Positions 46,753 through 58,900 of a stretch of 64,000 bases of DNA are shown here, one piece after another. This DNA comes from Adiantum capillus-veneris. Lineage: Eukaryota > Streptophyta > Polypodiopsida > Polypodiales > Pteridaceae. The stretch lies in contig CM043953.1 in NCBI GenBank assembly GCA_014529385.2, positions 72,607,872 through 72,671,871 of the forward strand, read 5' to 3'. The notes under the pieces are model-generated. The model had not been told where the DNA came from. It ran no database searches and saw nothing but the letters and a program-made list of their open reading frames with translations. The number at the start of each line of letters is the position of its first letter. The stretch's first letter is position 1. Made by a program: the position numbers and the translations under genes.

Positions 46753-48002
46753 TCAAGAAGTAGGCGGTCCTGCCAGGAAGGCACCGGGCCTCTTGCTATG
46801 AGAGTTTGTGAGGAAGCTCAAGGGTTATGAGAAAGAGCTAAGATGTAGATAACATAGCTTCTAGAGCTAAAGAAGAAATGTAGCCAAAGAAGTCGCTCAC
46901 TTTTCCTTACAAACACACACGTGATGGAGAGAACTCATGAAAGATAGTCAGAACAAAACAAAAATGAAAACATCAAGATTACGATCATATCGTATCATGG
47001 GTAGGATAAAAGGTTTAATGGATGAGTTAATGATATTTAATCTTTGTTGTCCAAATAAGCTACGGATTGCTCTTTGGAACTATAGCTTTGTGCTTACTAT
47101 AATGTATATGTTTTGCCTAGCGATGGGGATTAGTTGTGAGTACAAATCCTCTTGATTCATAATAAAATAACCACATTCACATCAAAAGAGAAGTTATAGT
47201 CAATAATAGGTAGTATGATGGGATCTGGTGAGAGAAGTATTTCGTTGAGCCTTTCAGGACCAAATAGAAACACTATGCGTTGCTGAAAGTGAATCTTTGG
47301 ACTAATCCAAATGTTAACCCTAATAGATTGCACAGAATGGAAATGAAAGAAATCGCCTCTATGTGGATTATGGTTATTCATCGATGATATACTTAGTATG
47401 TGCAAAGATAAAGGTGTGAAAGAAGTGAAAGGAGAAGAAGAAGAGAGTTTCTCTCCCAAGCCCTATTGTTGCCCTTAGGCAATAAGGATACTACGGGGAG
47501 AGAAGTACCTGTAGCAAGGAGATTCTAGAGTTTGTGGAAGAGAATGAGAACCTCAAGAGAGAGAGGTGCTTGTGAAAGATGAAGATATGGTTACTAACCT
47601 TGTGCACATAATTGTTTCCCGCAAGAAGGTTGTGCCCGTTACATTGACAAGATTGCTACTTGAATACCTTCCAATGAAACAATTAGGATGCAACAAGAGA
47701 GATGAAAGGAGGAGTAAAGATAGAATTAGAGATAGATCTAAGTGTGGTGGTGGTATTAAAGATAAATAATGAGAGATAGAGAAGGAGCTAAAGACAAGTA
47801 TTGGACTAGATATGCAAATGAAAGAAAAACTAGCAACATATATCTTACATGAGAGCAATCGCCACCACCTTAATGGAGAGAGAAGATGAGGCAAGACTTC
47901 AGCCTTTCTTCAAGAGAAAGTGTGGCACTAATATGAGTGTGACCCTATGGAATTGAGCTATTCTCACTCACTCATAACTTACCCCAATGAAGAGAAGGTT
48001 GC
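46753..48002. other. No recognisable gene; may be the distal part of a minus-strand 3' LTR
   Basis: Purine-rich on the plus strand with short frames only. If the minus-strand TATA box at 48003 belongs to the 3' LTR of the adjacent gypsy element, part of this stretch is R/U5. The end of that LTR cannot be fixed without a second copy. Confidence 0.35.
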
Positions 48003-48012
48003 CCTTTTTATA
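48003..48012 (-). promoter_or_regulatory. TATA box, probably within the gypsy 3' LTR
   Basis: The minus strand reads TATAAAAAGG followed by an LTR-like leader. It lies about 900 bp inside the LTR edge proposed at 48909. Confidence 0.45.
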
Positions 48013-48909
48013 GGTGAGGGAGCCATGTTTTACATAATCACTTGATTAGGCTAAAGAGTTAGCCCAAATTAAATGTTCTTTGGATATTTCTTAAAATGGG
48101 CAATATTAGGACTCAAAATATCATGAAATTCAGCATTTTTGGTCGTTGAGGCTCCATGTGGGTGCATGATGTATGTGGGCCCCACCTAGGCATCTTCTGT
48201 GTGGCTCCAGCAAGGGGTCCCGACTTGTGTGTCTTGTCCTTCAAGGCATCTTTGAGGTGTCACATTCACATGCTTATGTCTTTTATCCTCCAAATATCTT
48301 ATTTTATGGAAAAAGACCAAGATTACCTCTTTTCACTTGATTCACCTGTTTACCATCTCTTCTTGCAGTGTAGTTGTGAGAGGATTTTTCACTCTTTTCC
48401 CTGTAACTTTGATCTGTAAGTTGGATTGACATGCTTCAAAAGGCAAAATTGTCCTACTAAAAGAGCTTGACTTGGTTTTGGCCTTTTCTCCACGCCCTTA
48501 GGTCGGGATTTTCAAATTGGGATGGTCCAAGAAGCTTTGGATCTTCCTTTTCATAAAGTCTTGTAGTAGGCCCTTCCCTCTTGTATGTATCCAAGAAGGT
48601 ATGCATTATTGAATAAATGTGAAAAGAAGAAAATAATTTATATATGGTAGGGTATAGCTGAGATATTAGATGGAATATACAAATGCTTTTCCCCCAGACA
48701 AAAAGAGGCACAATCATTGATACTTCTCTTGCAGTACTTTCTAATAGTAATGTACATTTATATTACTTCAAAGGTAATACTGAGGTATAGTAGAAAGCTT
48801 TTATTTATGCATATGAGTATTATATGAAGTATACTTATGCATCAAAAAGTCACAAGATAAATCGTTTAATGCCCGTTCCCACTATATACGTGCCACAGCA
48901 CGACATCCA

Positions 48910-48920
48910 CCCCCTCTAAA
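48910..48920 (-). other. Polypurine tract and 3' LTR edge of gypsy element A
   Basis: The minus strand reads TTTAGAGGGGG followed at 48909 by TGGATGTCG, the arrangement expected at the junction of internal domain and 3' LTR. There is no 5' LTR to confirm the edge. Confidence 0.55.
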
Positions 48921-48929
48921 CCTGCACAT

Positions 48930-51900
48930 CCTCCGGTATGTGCCACATTGTCTCTTTGTAAGATCAGACCTCTTGTACATATTCCTTGCTTTCTTCTTCA
49001 TTGGATGATTCCAAAGCTTCATGTTCACTTTGATCTTCACCTGTGTTTTTCTCTTCTTCCTCATCAACATCTTCTAGATCATTGTCTCCTCTTCTCTTAA
49101 ACATTTTAATCCTTTTTTCCTGCAATGGGAATCTTTACTTATGTATCATCTAGTTCAGACAAGCTATAAGTAGCATTTTCATGCACATGCTTTACAACAT
49201 ACGGTCCAAACCATCTTTTTGAGAACTTGCGCATGACCGTGTGCTGGTTATCAAGGCTACTATCATACACTAAAACCCACTCACCTTTGTCGATTGCTTT
49301 GCTCCTGAGTCGATGTCGCCTATCAAAGTAGTCCTTGTTTTTCAACCTTGCATTTTTGAGTCGTTCTTTTACAGCTTCAATGTCTCCAGGTCTTCTCTCT
49401 AGTTGCCTTATACGCAGTGCAAGGAGATCTTCCCTGCTAAGCCCCTCTTGCCAATGTAGTACATTCCATGTGGGAATTGTATCTTCAATTGTCATCACTG
49501 GATTTTGACCATACATTAGCTCCGCAGGCATGTAGCCAATTACTGAGCTATGTGTTGTACGATCAGCCCATAAAGCATATGGTAACAGTTTTGGCCACTC
49601 ACCAACTCCTCCTTCACAAGCCTTGGCCAAAGCTTTAATGATAGGAGGATGCCCTCTTTCACTCTTTCCATTGCTTCAAGGTTGTAATCTGTAGTAAGAG
49701 AAAGCTTGATTCCTAATCTAGAAAAGAACTCCCTTGCTTCTTCGGCATCCAGCTCACCTCTATCTACAGTGATCTTTCCCACACAACCATAACGGCAAAT
49801 CACCTCATCAAGAAGGAATTTGCACACAGCTTCTGTGGTTTTAGCTCTTAATGCTCTTCCTTCAACCTGATTAGTTAGGTCCTCTCGTGCAAGAACCAAG
49901 TATCTCATCTGCCAGAGTCCTAAAGGCATTGTGACTAGATCCACAACCCATTTATAGTGTATGGCTAGTGGATATGTAGGGTGAAATCCATCACGATGTC
50001 GAACATTTGAATACATTTGACAAGTTACACATGACTCTACAAACTGAGATACATCTTTATACATACCCTTCCACCACTATTTTTCTTTCAACTTGGAGAA
50101 GGTTGCCCACACACCCCTGTGTCCAGCCCATAGACTCTCATGAAACTCTTGCATGAGCTTTACTTGAGTCTCTTTTTTACATATAACCCATTGTGGTGTA
50201 GCACCCTTTTGTTTAGGATGCTTCCACAAGTAACCATCCCTCAAAAAGTACCCATATGCTTTCCTGTGTATCCTCTTGAATTCTTGTTCAGACCAATCAT
50301 CCTGTTTTGTTAGAGTAATCAAGTAGCTTCCAATAAGAAGCCAATCACCTTCATAAAGTTCTTTCAAGAATGATTCAAGTAGATTAGTCATGCAGACATT
50401 GTTACCTTTGACATGAGAGATAGAATAGAACTTTGTGCCTACATCATCTCCCTCGTCAATCATTTGTGACTCATCTTCATACCTTGCCCTTGATAGCATA
50501 TTTGCCACTGTATTGTCTTTACCTGCAATGTGCTTAAACTCAGGATTTAAGGACTTAATGTAGGCAATCCACCGCAACATAGCAATGTCTGGCATTGAGC
50601 AGCTTGTAATCATCCCAAGAAGTGGTAGACAATCTGTTTCTACAACCACACATGCACCAATCAGGTACTCTTTCCCACTTTTCAAGGCTGTAACCATACC
50701 CCATAACTCTCTCTTTATCTGTGGATAGTTTCTTTGGCAAGCACTTAGTACCTTTGCTCCAAATCTTACCACATACCTGTGTCCTTCTTTGTCATCTTGC
50801 CTTATTGCCCATCCAATCCCTGTAGGACTGGTGTCACAATTACTGGCCTTTGACACTCGTAGTCTACCTTTCTCAAAGTTGTTGCCGACTGGAGCAACTC
50901 CTTTAGCTTTTTCATGGATTTTAAATGTGCTTCTGTCCATTTAAACTTCTAATTCTTTCTAAGCAGCTCATAAAGAGGATCAGCTACATGTGCATAATGT
51001 GGAATCCCAATAACATAGAAGACACATGCTCCCAGAAACCTTCTAACCTCAGTCATGCTAGTGCACGTTTCTTTCATTCTTTGGATGGCATCTACCTTTG
51101 TTGGACAAGGTTTCCTACCATATGGCCCGCACATGTGCCCCACAATGAGCACTTCATTGACACCAAACATAGACTTTTTCCCTGACAATGTAAGATTCAC
51201 TTCTTCCAACCTAGACAAAATTTTATCACAATCATTTATGTGATCTACCACAAACCTACGACATCCCTTGAGATCCAAAGCTTCATCTTTGTTACTTTCT
51301 TCACATAATTTGATAGGCAAATCATCAATGAAAGGCATTGTGGTTTGAGGAAAAAAGTCACGTAAGACCTTATTCATCCCATTCATCATATGTGCAACCG
51401 AGTTGGTTGCTCCCTGTGGCAAGGTACACATCCTTACCAAACCCAAAGGTGTCCTCATGGTTGTCAAGTCTCTGCTTTCGATTGCAAGCTGAAATTGATC
51501 ATACCCTGATTAGAGATCCCCCATTGAGTAGATTGCCCTCCCTGCAAACGCTTCTGCAAACTCATCCACAATTGGACGTGTACCTACATTTCTAATTGTC
51601 ACCTTGTTCACTGGTTGCATATCTTGGATGAAGCGTAGAGAGCCATTCTTCTTTGGAACTGTGAACCACCTGTTTGAGTATGGAGCACAAGAAGGCTCCA
51701 AGATTCCCATTTTGATTTTCTCATTCAGTAGCTCTACTAACTTTGGCAAATGAGCCTTTGGAATTGGAATAGGCCGCAGATTCCAAGGCACATGAGGTAT
51801 TGTGAAAATTACCATAGGAGCTACAATAGAAGGATCAACACATCCTATCTCATGTGGCTCAAATGCAAAAGCCTTACCATGCTTTGAAAGCATTTCTTTG

Positions 51901-53310
51901 AAGCACTTTGTCTCCTCCTGTGTTAGAAACTACTCGCAAAAAATCTGCAACTCTTGAAAATACTCCTTTGTGAAGGTATGCCCGATCTTTTTAGGATTCC
52001 TCAAACTTGGTTGTAAAGAAGCCTGCTCAATCTTTTCCCTGTTGTTGGGTGGTAAGGGTGAAGCTACTGGTTTCACCTTCTTTGCTACACTCTTGTATTT
52101 AGTTTCAACATGGACTTCTGGGCCAACTGTTTGGCTTTCTTTAAAGGCTTCTATTACTTGATACATTTCCATAGAGCAAACTTCCACAACTTCATTTTCA
52201 AGATGCAAACCAGACCTCATTATAGCGTCAAGCTCACCCATAGTATCTACAAAAGAAACTTGTTCACACAAACCCAAAACATTTCAGTAGGCTTTAGCAA
52301 CCCACTCTTTTTCATGCCTATTTGTACATTATGCACATATTGCTTCTCACATCTCTTCAAATCTTCAAGTTTTGTAAAACATATTGATCCATTCCTTGTT
52401 ACCAAGGAGCTCATTGAGAAATTTTCACCTATTTTTGGATCACGCGAGACCCTTTTTCTTTCTGTACCACTGCAATCCCGCTTTACAATGGTACTTGGCC
52501 AAAACCCATCATTTCTCTATGATCATGAAACTCTTTGCTTACCTTTGGTAGAGGATGTTCTCTGAGGTTGTCACGATTTCTTTCATGGTTTACACAAACT
52601 GTGAGAAATTGGACAGCTCGTTTACCATATTTGCTGCGTATCCTAGCATATGTTGAACCATCGTCCATTACCTTTGTTTCCATTCGAACTCCCACAATGT
52701 AGGGCTGTACAAGGATGAGATGATATGAATATGTATCCTGTACAAAGAAGTTTTGGTCAATCTTTACATCACCTATTGTCACCTTCACACCTGGACATGC
52801 CGCATACAATTCACCGAATGAATTGTTTGCCACTTTCACCATCCAACCATGATCTGTGTCCATCGGCCATTTGCACTTGTTGTAGAGACTCTTTGACATT
52901 ATGTTTATTTCTGAACCATGGTCAATCAAGGCAACAAATGGCTCTTCAAGATCACCTACCTTGACCAAAGTTTCTGTAGTAGCCCTTGCCCAGTGACTTC
53001 GTGAATAGTAGCTCCTAGGAATATCTTCAACTTCTTCATCATCATTTGAGAAATGCACTTGCTTCACTCTCCCACTAGATTGGTAGCATCCTACCACAGC
53101 TCCATCATCCTCCTTATTTAGCAGCTGAATCCCTTGTGTCTTCGAGGTTTCCCCTTCAACCTGTGGACGAGAAACTTCAGCAAGGGTTTGCCTCTTCCTC
53201 TTGATGATGTCAATGATCTCCTCGTGGAATTCACACTTTGCAATGCCAAGAACTTCTCCAAGAGTAAACTCAATCTTGCTATTCAAGATCCTTTCCTCCA
53301 AGACTTTCTC
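48930..53310 (-). pseudogene. Ty3/gypsy gag(end)-pol remnant, 5'-truncated (element A)
   Basis: Read leftward: end of gag (ERILNSKIEFTLGEVLGIAK near 53300); protease with ALIDHGSEINIM (D-H-G near 52910); RT with GILEPSCAPYSNRW, FIQDMQPVNKVT, a stop TAG at 51510, then LPQGATNS and the catalytic FIDD; RNase H with DTSPTGIGWA, KRELWG and VETDCLPLLG, then NTVANMLSRARY; integrase with CVTCQMYSN, VVDLVTMP, KITVDRGE and EAMERVKEG; C-terminal IPTWNV...WFGPYVVKHV and, after another stop, IPIAGKRIKMFKRR. At least five stops or frame changes (near 52260, 51510, 50950, 50840, 49600, 49139) make it non-functional. The D-H-G protease and the IAGKRIK ending mark a gypsy lineage without a chromodomain. Gag and the 5' LTR are missing; similarity stops at about 53310, before the G tract. 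Confidence 0.88.
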
Positions 53311-53465
53311 CAGGGGGATTCACTATGGATTTCCGTATGGTATCACGTGAGTGTACAAGAGGGGGGTTTTTAGAGGCCAGACATAAGTGTATACAATAGG
53401 GGTAGCCCCCATTATTTCATGCTCGTACCGTATGCATGAGGGAGGGGGGGACCTACCCTACGGGG

Positions 53466-53466
<1 letters not shown>

Positions 53467-53542
<76 letters not shown>
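53467..53542. repeat. 76-nt G homopolymer
   Basis: An uninterrupted run of 76 G. The poly-glycine frame across it is an artefact. Such long G runs are rare in plant DNA and are a known sequencing/assembly failure mode, so the length should not be trusted. Confidence 0.9.
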
Positions 53543-53543
<1 letters not shown>

Positions 53544-53674
53544 ATTAAGTGCTTATGCCATAAGACACATGCCCTAACAAGCCAATTAAAGAATCTTTCA
53601 CATGAGGGTGTTGTTATTGGTATTTCAAAGAGTTAATTTACTCCACTAGCAAACTAAGATAGCTATACCAATGA

Positions 53675-54044
53675 GAAGATATGGTAGCTTCTAGATTTTT
53701 TGGGATCGATGCTACCATAAACTTGACTAATATTCTTCTATGTAGCCACTAGGCATCAATATCTTAGACATCCAGACCCTCATTAGCCTCTTCAACATCA
53801 TCATCATCAATACCACCATCTGCATAGCCTTTGTCTCCACATCTGCACCCTCATTTTATTTATTCTTGTCTTCTTGCACATCATCCAAGTTACTATTCTC
53901 TTATTCTTCTTCGTATGCAAACTCAATAGCAACACCAATGACATAATCAAGAGATTCTCCTGCACCACGATAGCAACTTTACAACCATCATCCTAATCTA
54001 TAATAAGTTTCACAATCTTTGCCTGTGCGTGCATTGTTTAGTAG
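53675..54044 (-). pseudogene. BRR2-like (U5 snRNP helicase) N-terminal pseudogene, downstream half
   Basis: BRR2 is the DExH helicase that unwinds U4/U6 in the spliceosome. The minus strand continues the pseudogene from 62769-62970 across the inserted gypsy element. After the shared CTACT it reads, in several frames, QAKIVKLIIDxDDG, then SLDYVIGVAIEF, LDDVQEDKNK, GGIDDDDVEEANEGL and DIDAxWLH. These follow the order of the acidic N-terminal region of plant BRR2: IGKLITDF, LGVAVEF, VQEED, acidic ANEG, QDIDAYWLQ. In-frame stops and at least three frame changes rule out function. No helicase domain follows; the match fades near 53675. Confidence 0.72.
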
Positions 54045-55120
54045 TGTAACATTTAATGGCCTAATAACTTGTGTGTAGCGGAAATTAGCATGAACATAGT
54101 GGGCATTTCATTAGAATAGATTCCTAATGAGAATTACAAGAGTGTCGGTCCCCCCTCCAAAAGGCTTTGTATTATGGTTTCTCCCATTAGGAGAGACATT
54201 GTACAATACAATTCTTTGTGTTCCTTCAAGACTAGCTAGTGCAATGAAGATGAAAGCTTCATGCACTTAGCAAAACACTTAGCAAACACAACTTTAATTA
54301 TCCCCGTTCTCAGACCCAAGACCTCACACACCTTCGAAGATAGTGAGTGCTAGCAGGGTATGAGAGTAGATTGAGAGGAAGAAGGAGTATCTTACGAGAA
54401 AGATGTACATCTCCTCACATAATCACTCATATTATCATAGATTTAGCTTAGTAATTAGCTTGGTAGAGGAGATGAGCATGCATTGAATCTTGTCTCTTGG
54501 TTGGATTTGCATCCACAAGCCAAGAGTGTGTCGATGCAGGCTTCTATCTAACAAGCTTGGAGTAGGTGATGAGCTCTCCATTAAAGCTTGGGAAGAGATA
54601 GTCTTCTCTTTCTTCACACATGAGATTGTGTGAGTGTGTGTGTGTGATAATGCCTTGCAAAAATCAGCCCCCTCTCTCTCTTGGGCGAGCCCTCTTGCTA
54701 TTTGCTCTTGCAGGCTCCCCATTGGCCCTCCCCAAGTCAAGCCAATGGCTATTAAGCAGCATAAGTGATAGCCTTCTGACATGTGTCCCCCTTTCCCCTT
54801 TTGTGAGAGCTTTAGGTAATTTAATAATTAAGCTAAACTCTCATTGGACCCCTTTGCCTCCTGGCCAATAGGAATCAGGCAAGCTATTGGGCTCCTGAAT
54901 GCTCATTGGACCCCTTGGGAGACTGTCCAATAGTCTTCTAGGAGACTTAATTCTCATTGGTTCTTTTATTAAGTGTTTTTAAATTAATGAAACTAGATTT
55001 ACTCTAGCCTAATTTTCATTGGTCCACCTCCAAGGCCATCCAATAGGAATTGGGCACACCTTGTGGGCATCTGGGCTAGGGAGCTGACATGTGTCCCTAA
55101 TTCCCTTTGTGTAAAGGAAG

Positions 55121-55165
<45 letters not shown>

Positions 55166-55522
55166 TTATCTCTCATCCCCTAGAAGAAGGGCTCGCTCCC
55201 TCCCATGTAGGGATATGCAAAGACTTTTTAGTTACACACAAAGCATCCAATTTCCCCTAGGGTTGACCTTTGGACACAACCTTTGAATTTTGGAACCTTA
55301 GCATTTTGGAAGTCTTAATGGGCTAAACCTTAGGGTCTTTTTAGCCCATTGGTTAACATGGCTCTTTTGCAGATGGCCCCCCCTTTGGATCCCTATTGTG
55401 GCCGGTCTGCTAGCTTAACCAATATTCTAGCTTTTTCTCCCCTGGCGCTTCCCCACATTAAATGATCAGTTGTTTAATATGAGAAAATCATTTAGGAGAA
55501 TTAGATATTGATTATTATGACA
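54045..55522 (-). repeat. 3' LTR of element B (1478 bp)
   Basis: Plus strand begins TGTAACATTTAATGG and ends GATTATTATGACA. Near 54147 it lacks about 125 bp present in the other LTR. It contains a (GT)n run at 55121-55161. Confidence 0.9.
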
Positions 55523-55525
55523 TTA

Positions 55526-55535
55526 CCTCTCTCTT
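55526..55535 (-). other. Polypurine tract of element B
   Basis: The minus strand reads AAGAGAGAGG, three bases before the 3' LTR edge. Confidence 0.75.
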
Positions 55536-55925
55536 GAAATCATAGTCGTCCTCGACTATGGTGTAGAGAAGATAAAGCATATTCATGAGTCCTTTTCTTA
55601 GCGGGTAAAGGATCCCTATGTTACCCTACGACATCATTCCACAATGGATAACCAATCCATTTGGCGCCTGAGAGCCTGAGGCTGCCGCAAGCATGTCTGC
55701 ACATTAGTCCTATCAGTCTTCCATAGTAGAGTGACAAGCTCTACTTGGTGTTTGGGAGACGTCGTCTCCGCAAACTTGATCTAAGCGTGCATACTACTTC
55801 ATTTTTGTGCTCAATAAAGAAAAAGAGATTCTGATAAGACAAAAAGCTTTGTTCATTTTTAACATTTTGTACATTTGCTTACTCTTGGGAAGCATTGTAA
55901 GCATTGACAAGGTTTAGGTTATCCT

Positions 55926-58900
55926 TTAATTATATGCCTTGCATCCATCTAGCATCTTCAAAAGGATAATTCTTAAACTTAATAAGATATCGTCGGATAG
56001 TCTTACCGCCTCCTTGTCTTCATGTCGGAGAATGGACTCGGGCTGCAACACCTCCTTTTGGTCCTCGATCTCCGGTGGGTCTTCAATAGTTGGTTCTTGA
56101 GGTGGCTCTCCTTTGTAAGGCTTTAATAGGCTCACATGGAAAGCATTGTGTATGAGCCAATGATTGGGCAACTTTAGTTGATAGGCCATCTCATTGATTG
56201 GCCTAAGAATCTGGAAGGGACCATAGTACCTTTTTGCTAGTTTAGCATAGTACTTTTGGTAGGCCGTAGGATTCTTTCCCGTCGTGTGCCTTAATCGTTT
56301 TCTTTAAAGGCTTGGGCTCTTCTGTGCTTGTCCGCAGCAGCCTTTTGCCTTTGCTGTGAGATAGAGATAGCATCCTTAATCTTTTGAAAAGATTCTTGTA
56401 GGTCTCAGCTATACTCATCTGCAACGAAGATCTTCCCATGTACTTTAAGTAGCAAGGGACTTCTTGATCTTCCCTCAATTACCTCGAAAGGTGCTTTTTC
56501 CGTGGAAGTATGTACAGTGTTATTGTAAGCATACTCCACTAAGAGTAAGTACTTCTCCCATTGGGATCTTTGATCTACTTCCGTTACATAGGCTTTTATT
56601 AGATCGAGAATGGTTAGGTTAGCTATTTCACTTTGGCCATCCGTTTGTGGATGATAGGCCGAAGAGAAGTTTAGCCTTGTCCCTAAATTCTCAAAGAGAC
56701 CCTTCCAGAAATTACTGGTCATTCTAGGATCTCTATCCGACACTATGGACATTGGCAAGCCATGGTACTTGAAAATTTGTGAAATGAAGAGGGTTGCCAT
56801 TTGATGGGCTTTGATAGTCTTTTTGACAGGTATAAAATGAGCTTGTTTACTGAACCTGTCTACTATCATCCATATCCCCGTATTCCCATGGATAGACTTA
56901 GGCAATCCAAATATAAAATCCATGGATATGCTCTCCCATGGTGAATTAGGGATTGGCAAGGGTTGAAGCAATCCAAGTTGCTTCCCTCTATCAAATTTTG
57001 TCTTTTGGCATACCACACATTTAGAAACATACTCTTGTATGTTCACTTTCATGGTAGGCCAATAGAAATATGTTTCAATTCCCTTTAAGGTAGACTGAAT
57101 CCCTCTATGCCCCGCATAAGGTGGAGCATGAGATTCATACATTACTTTCTAACGTAGTGAGTTAGTTACGCATAGTCTATTGCCATAGAGAAGATAACCA
57201 TCTTGTAAGGTAAATGGTTCTTCTTTCTTCCCTAATGCAAGGGCTGAAATCACATCTCTAAAATCAGGATCAATAGCGTACTCATCTATCATTGAAGATA
57301 GATCATTGTGAGTTGCTATGGAAACCGCATTCACTCTCGGCCGTCTTGAGAGTGCATCAGCTACTTGATTATGCTTGCCAGCAATGTGAGCAATATGAAA
57401 ATGAAATTGCGAAAGGAAATTTGTCCACCTCATTTGTTTGTCAGAGAGCTTGGTCTGCGTCATGAAGTACTTGAGACTTTGGTGATCCGTTCGCAGAATG
57501 AAAGGAGTCCCCAATAAATAGTGCTTCCATGAGTCTAAGGCACGTAGAACTGCAAGGAGTTCCTTTTCATATATGCCTAGAGCTTGCTCAACAGGGTCGA
57601 GCCTTCGACTCTCATAGCCTATGGCATGCCCTTCTTGGAGCAAAACAGCTCCAAGGCAATCACCACAAGCATCACATTGGACCTCAAATGGTTTTGAGAG
57701 ATCCGGTAGTGTAAGCACAGGTTGAGAGATAAGGTTTTCTTTAAGCTTTTCGAAAGCATTGTTCTCCTTAGCAGACCATGTGTACCTAACGCTTTTCTTT
57801 GTTAGGTCATGTAATGGTCCCGCAATTGGTCAGAACTTTTCTATGAAGCGTTTATAGTATGCGCACATACCTATAAAGCTTCTTAGTTCGTGAAGATTCC
57901 TTGGTTTAGGCCATCCTTTCATTACCTCTAACTTTGATGGATCCATTTGGATGCCATCTTGAGAGATAATGTGACCTAAATACTGAATCTCTTGCAAGAA
58001 ACATTCACTTTTCTTTCGATTAACATAAAGTTTATTCTCTCTCAAAACTTGAAATATTACCTGGAGGTGTTGCTTGTGTTCGTCTAATGAATTAAAGTAG
58101 ATGATAATGTCATCAAAGAACACTCCAGTGAAGGTTCGATGAGGCCTTAACAGCTTCTCCATCAAGCGGTTGAATGTGGCTGGTGCATTGGTCAAGCCAA
58201 AAGGCATGACAATGTATTCGTAAAGACCAAATGTGGTGCGAAATGCGGTCTTTACAATGTCTTGATCAATTATCCTTATTTGGTGATAGCCACTTTTTAG
58301 GTCGATCCTTGTAGCTTATCAAATAGGTCTTCTACCCATGGAATGGGGAACCTATTTTTGATAGTGATCCTATTTAGTGCTCTATAGTCGACACACATGC
58401 GATATGTGCCGTCTTTCTTTTGCACTAATAGCACAGGTGAGAAAAATGGAGATGAGCTAGGCCTAACCATGCCCTTCTCAACTAACTCATGCACTTGCCG
58501 CATAATCTCCTCTTGTTGAGCTTGAGAAACTCTATAAGGAGGTTTGTTAGGCGGTGAACTTCCTGGAAGAAGTTCAATTGCATGGTCATCATTACCTCGT
58601 TTAGGAGGTAGCTCACAAGGGATGTCATCAATGAAAACATCTTGAAACCCCTTGAGAAAATTCGATAACTCTAATTCCTTTTGATTGCTTTTATTTTCTT
58701 TTGCTAAAGAATATGGTTCATTTTGAAAATCTTTAACAAAAATCATGTACACTGAAATACAGCTCTTTATTGACTTGTTGAAAGCTGGTGTATGTACCAT
58801 GGAGATAGTGTTACCCATTTCCTTAGCATCTATATACATGTCTTTTTCCCTGAACTTAAAGGAGATTCTCCTTTCAGGAAATTTAACATCGGCAGCCAGG

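Noticed and set aside
46937-47769. Short plus-strand frames (72 and 67 residues) as possible host genes
   Set aside because: No domain, no conserved start context, and they lie in what may be a retroelement LTR.
53436-53636. Poly-glycine frame
   Set aside because: Artefact of the G homopolymer.
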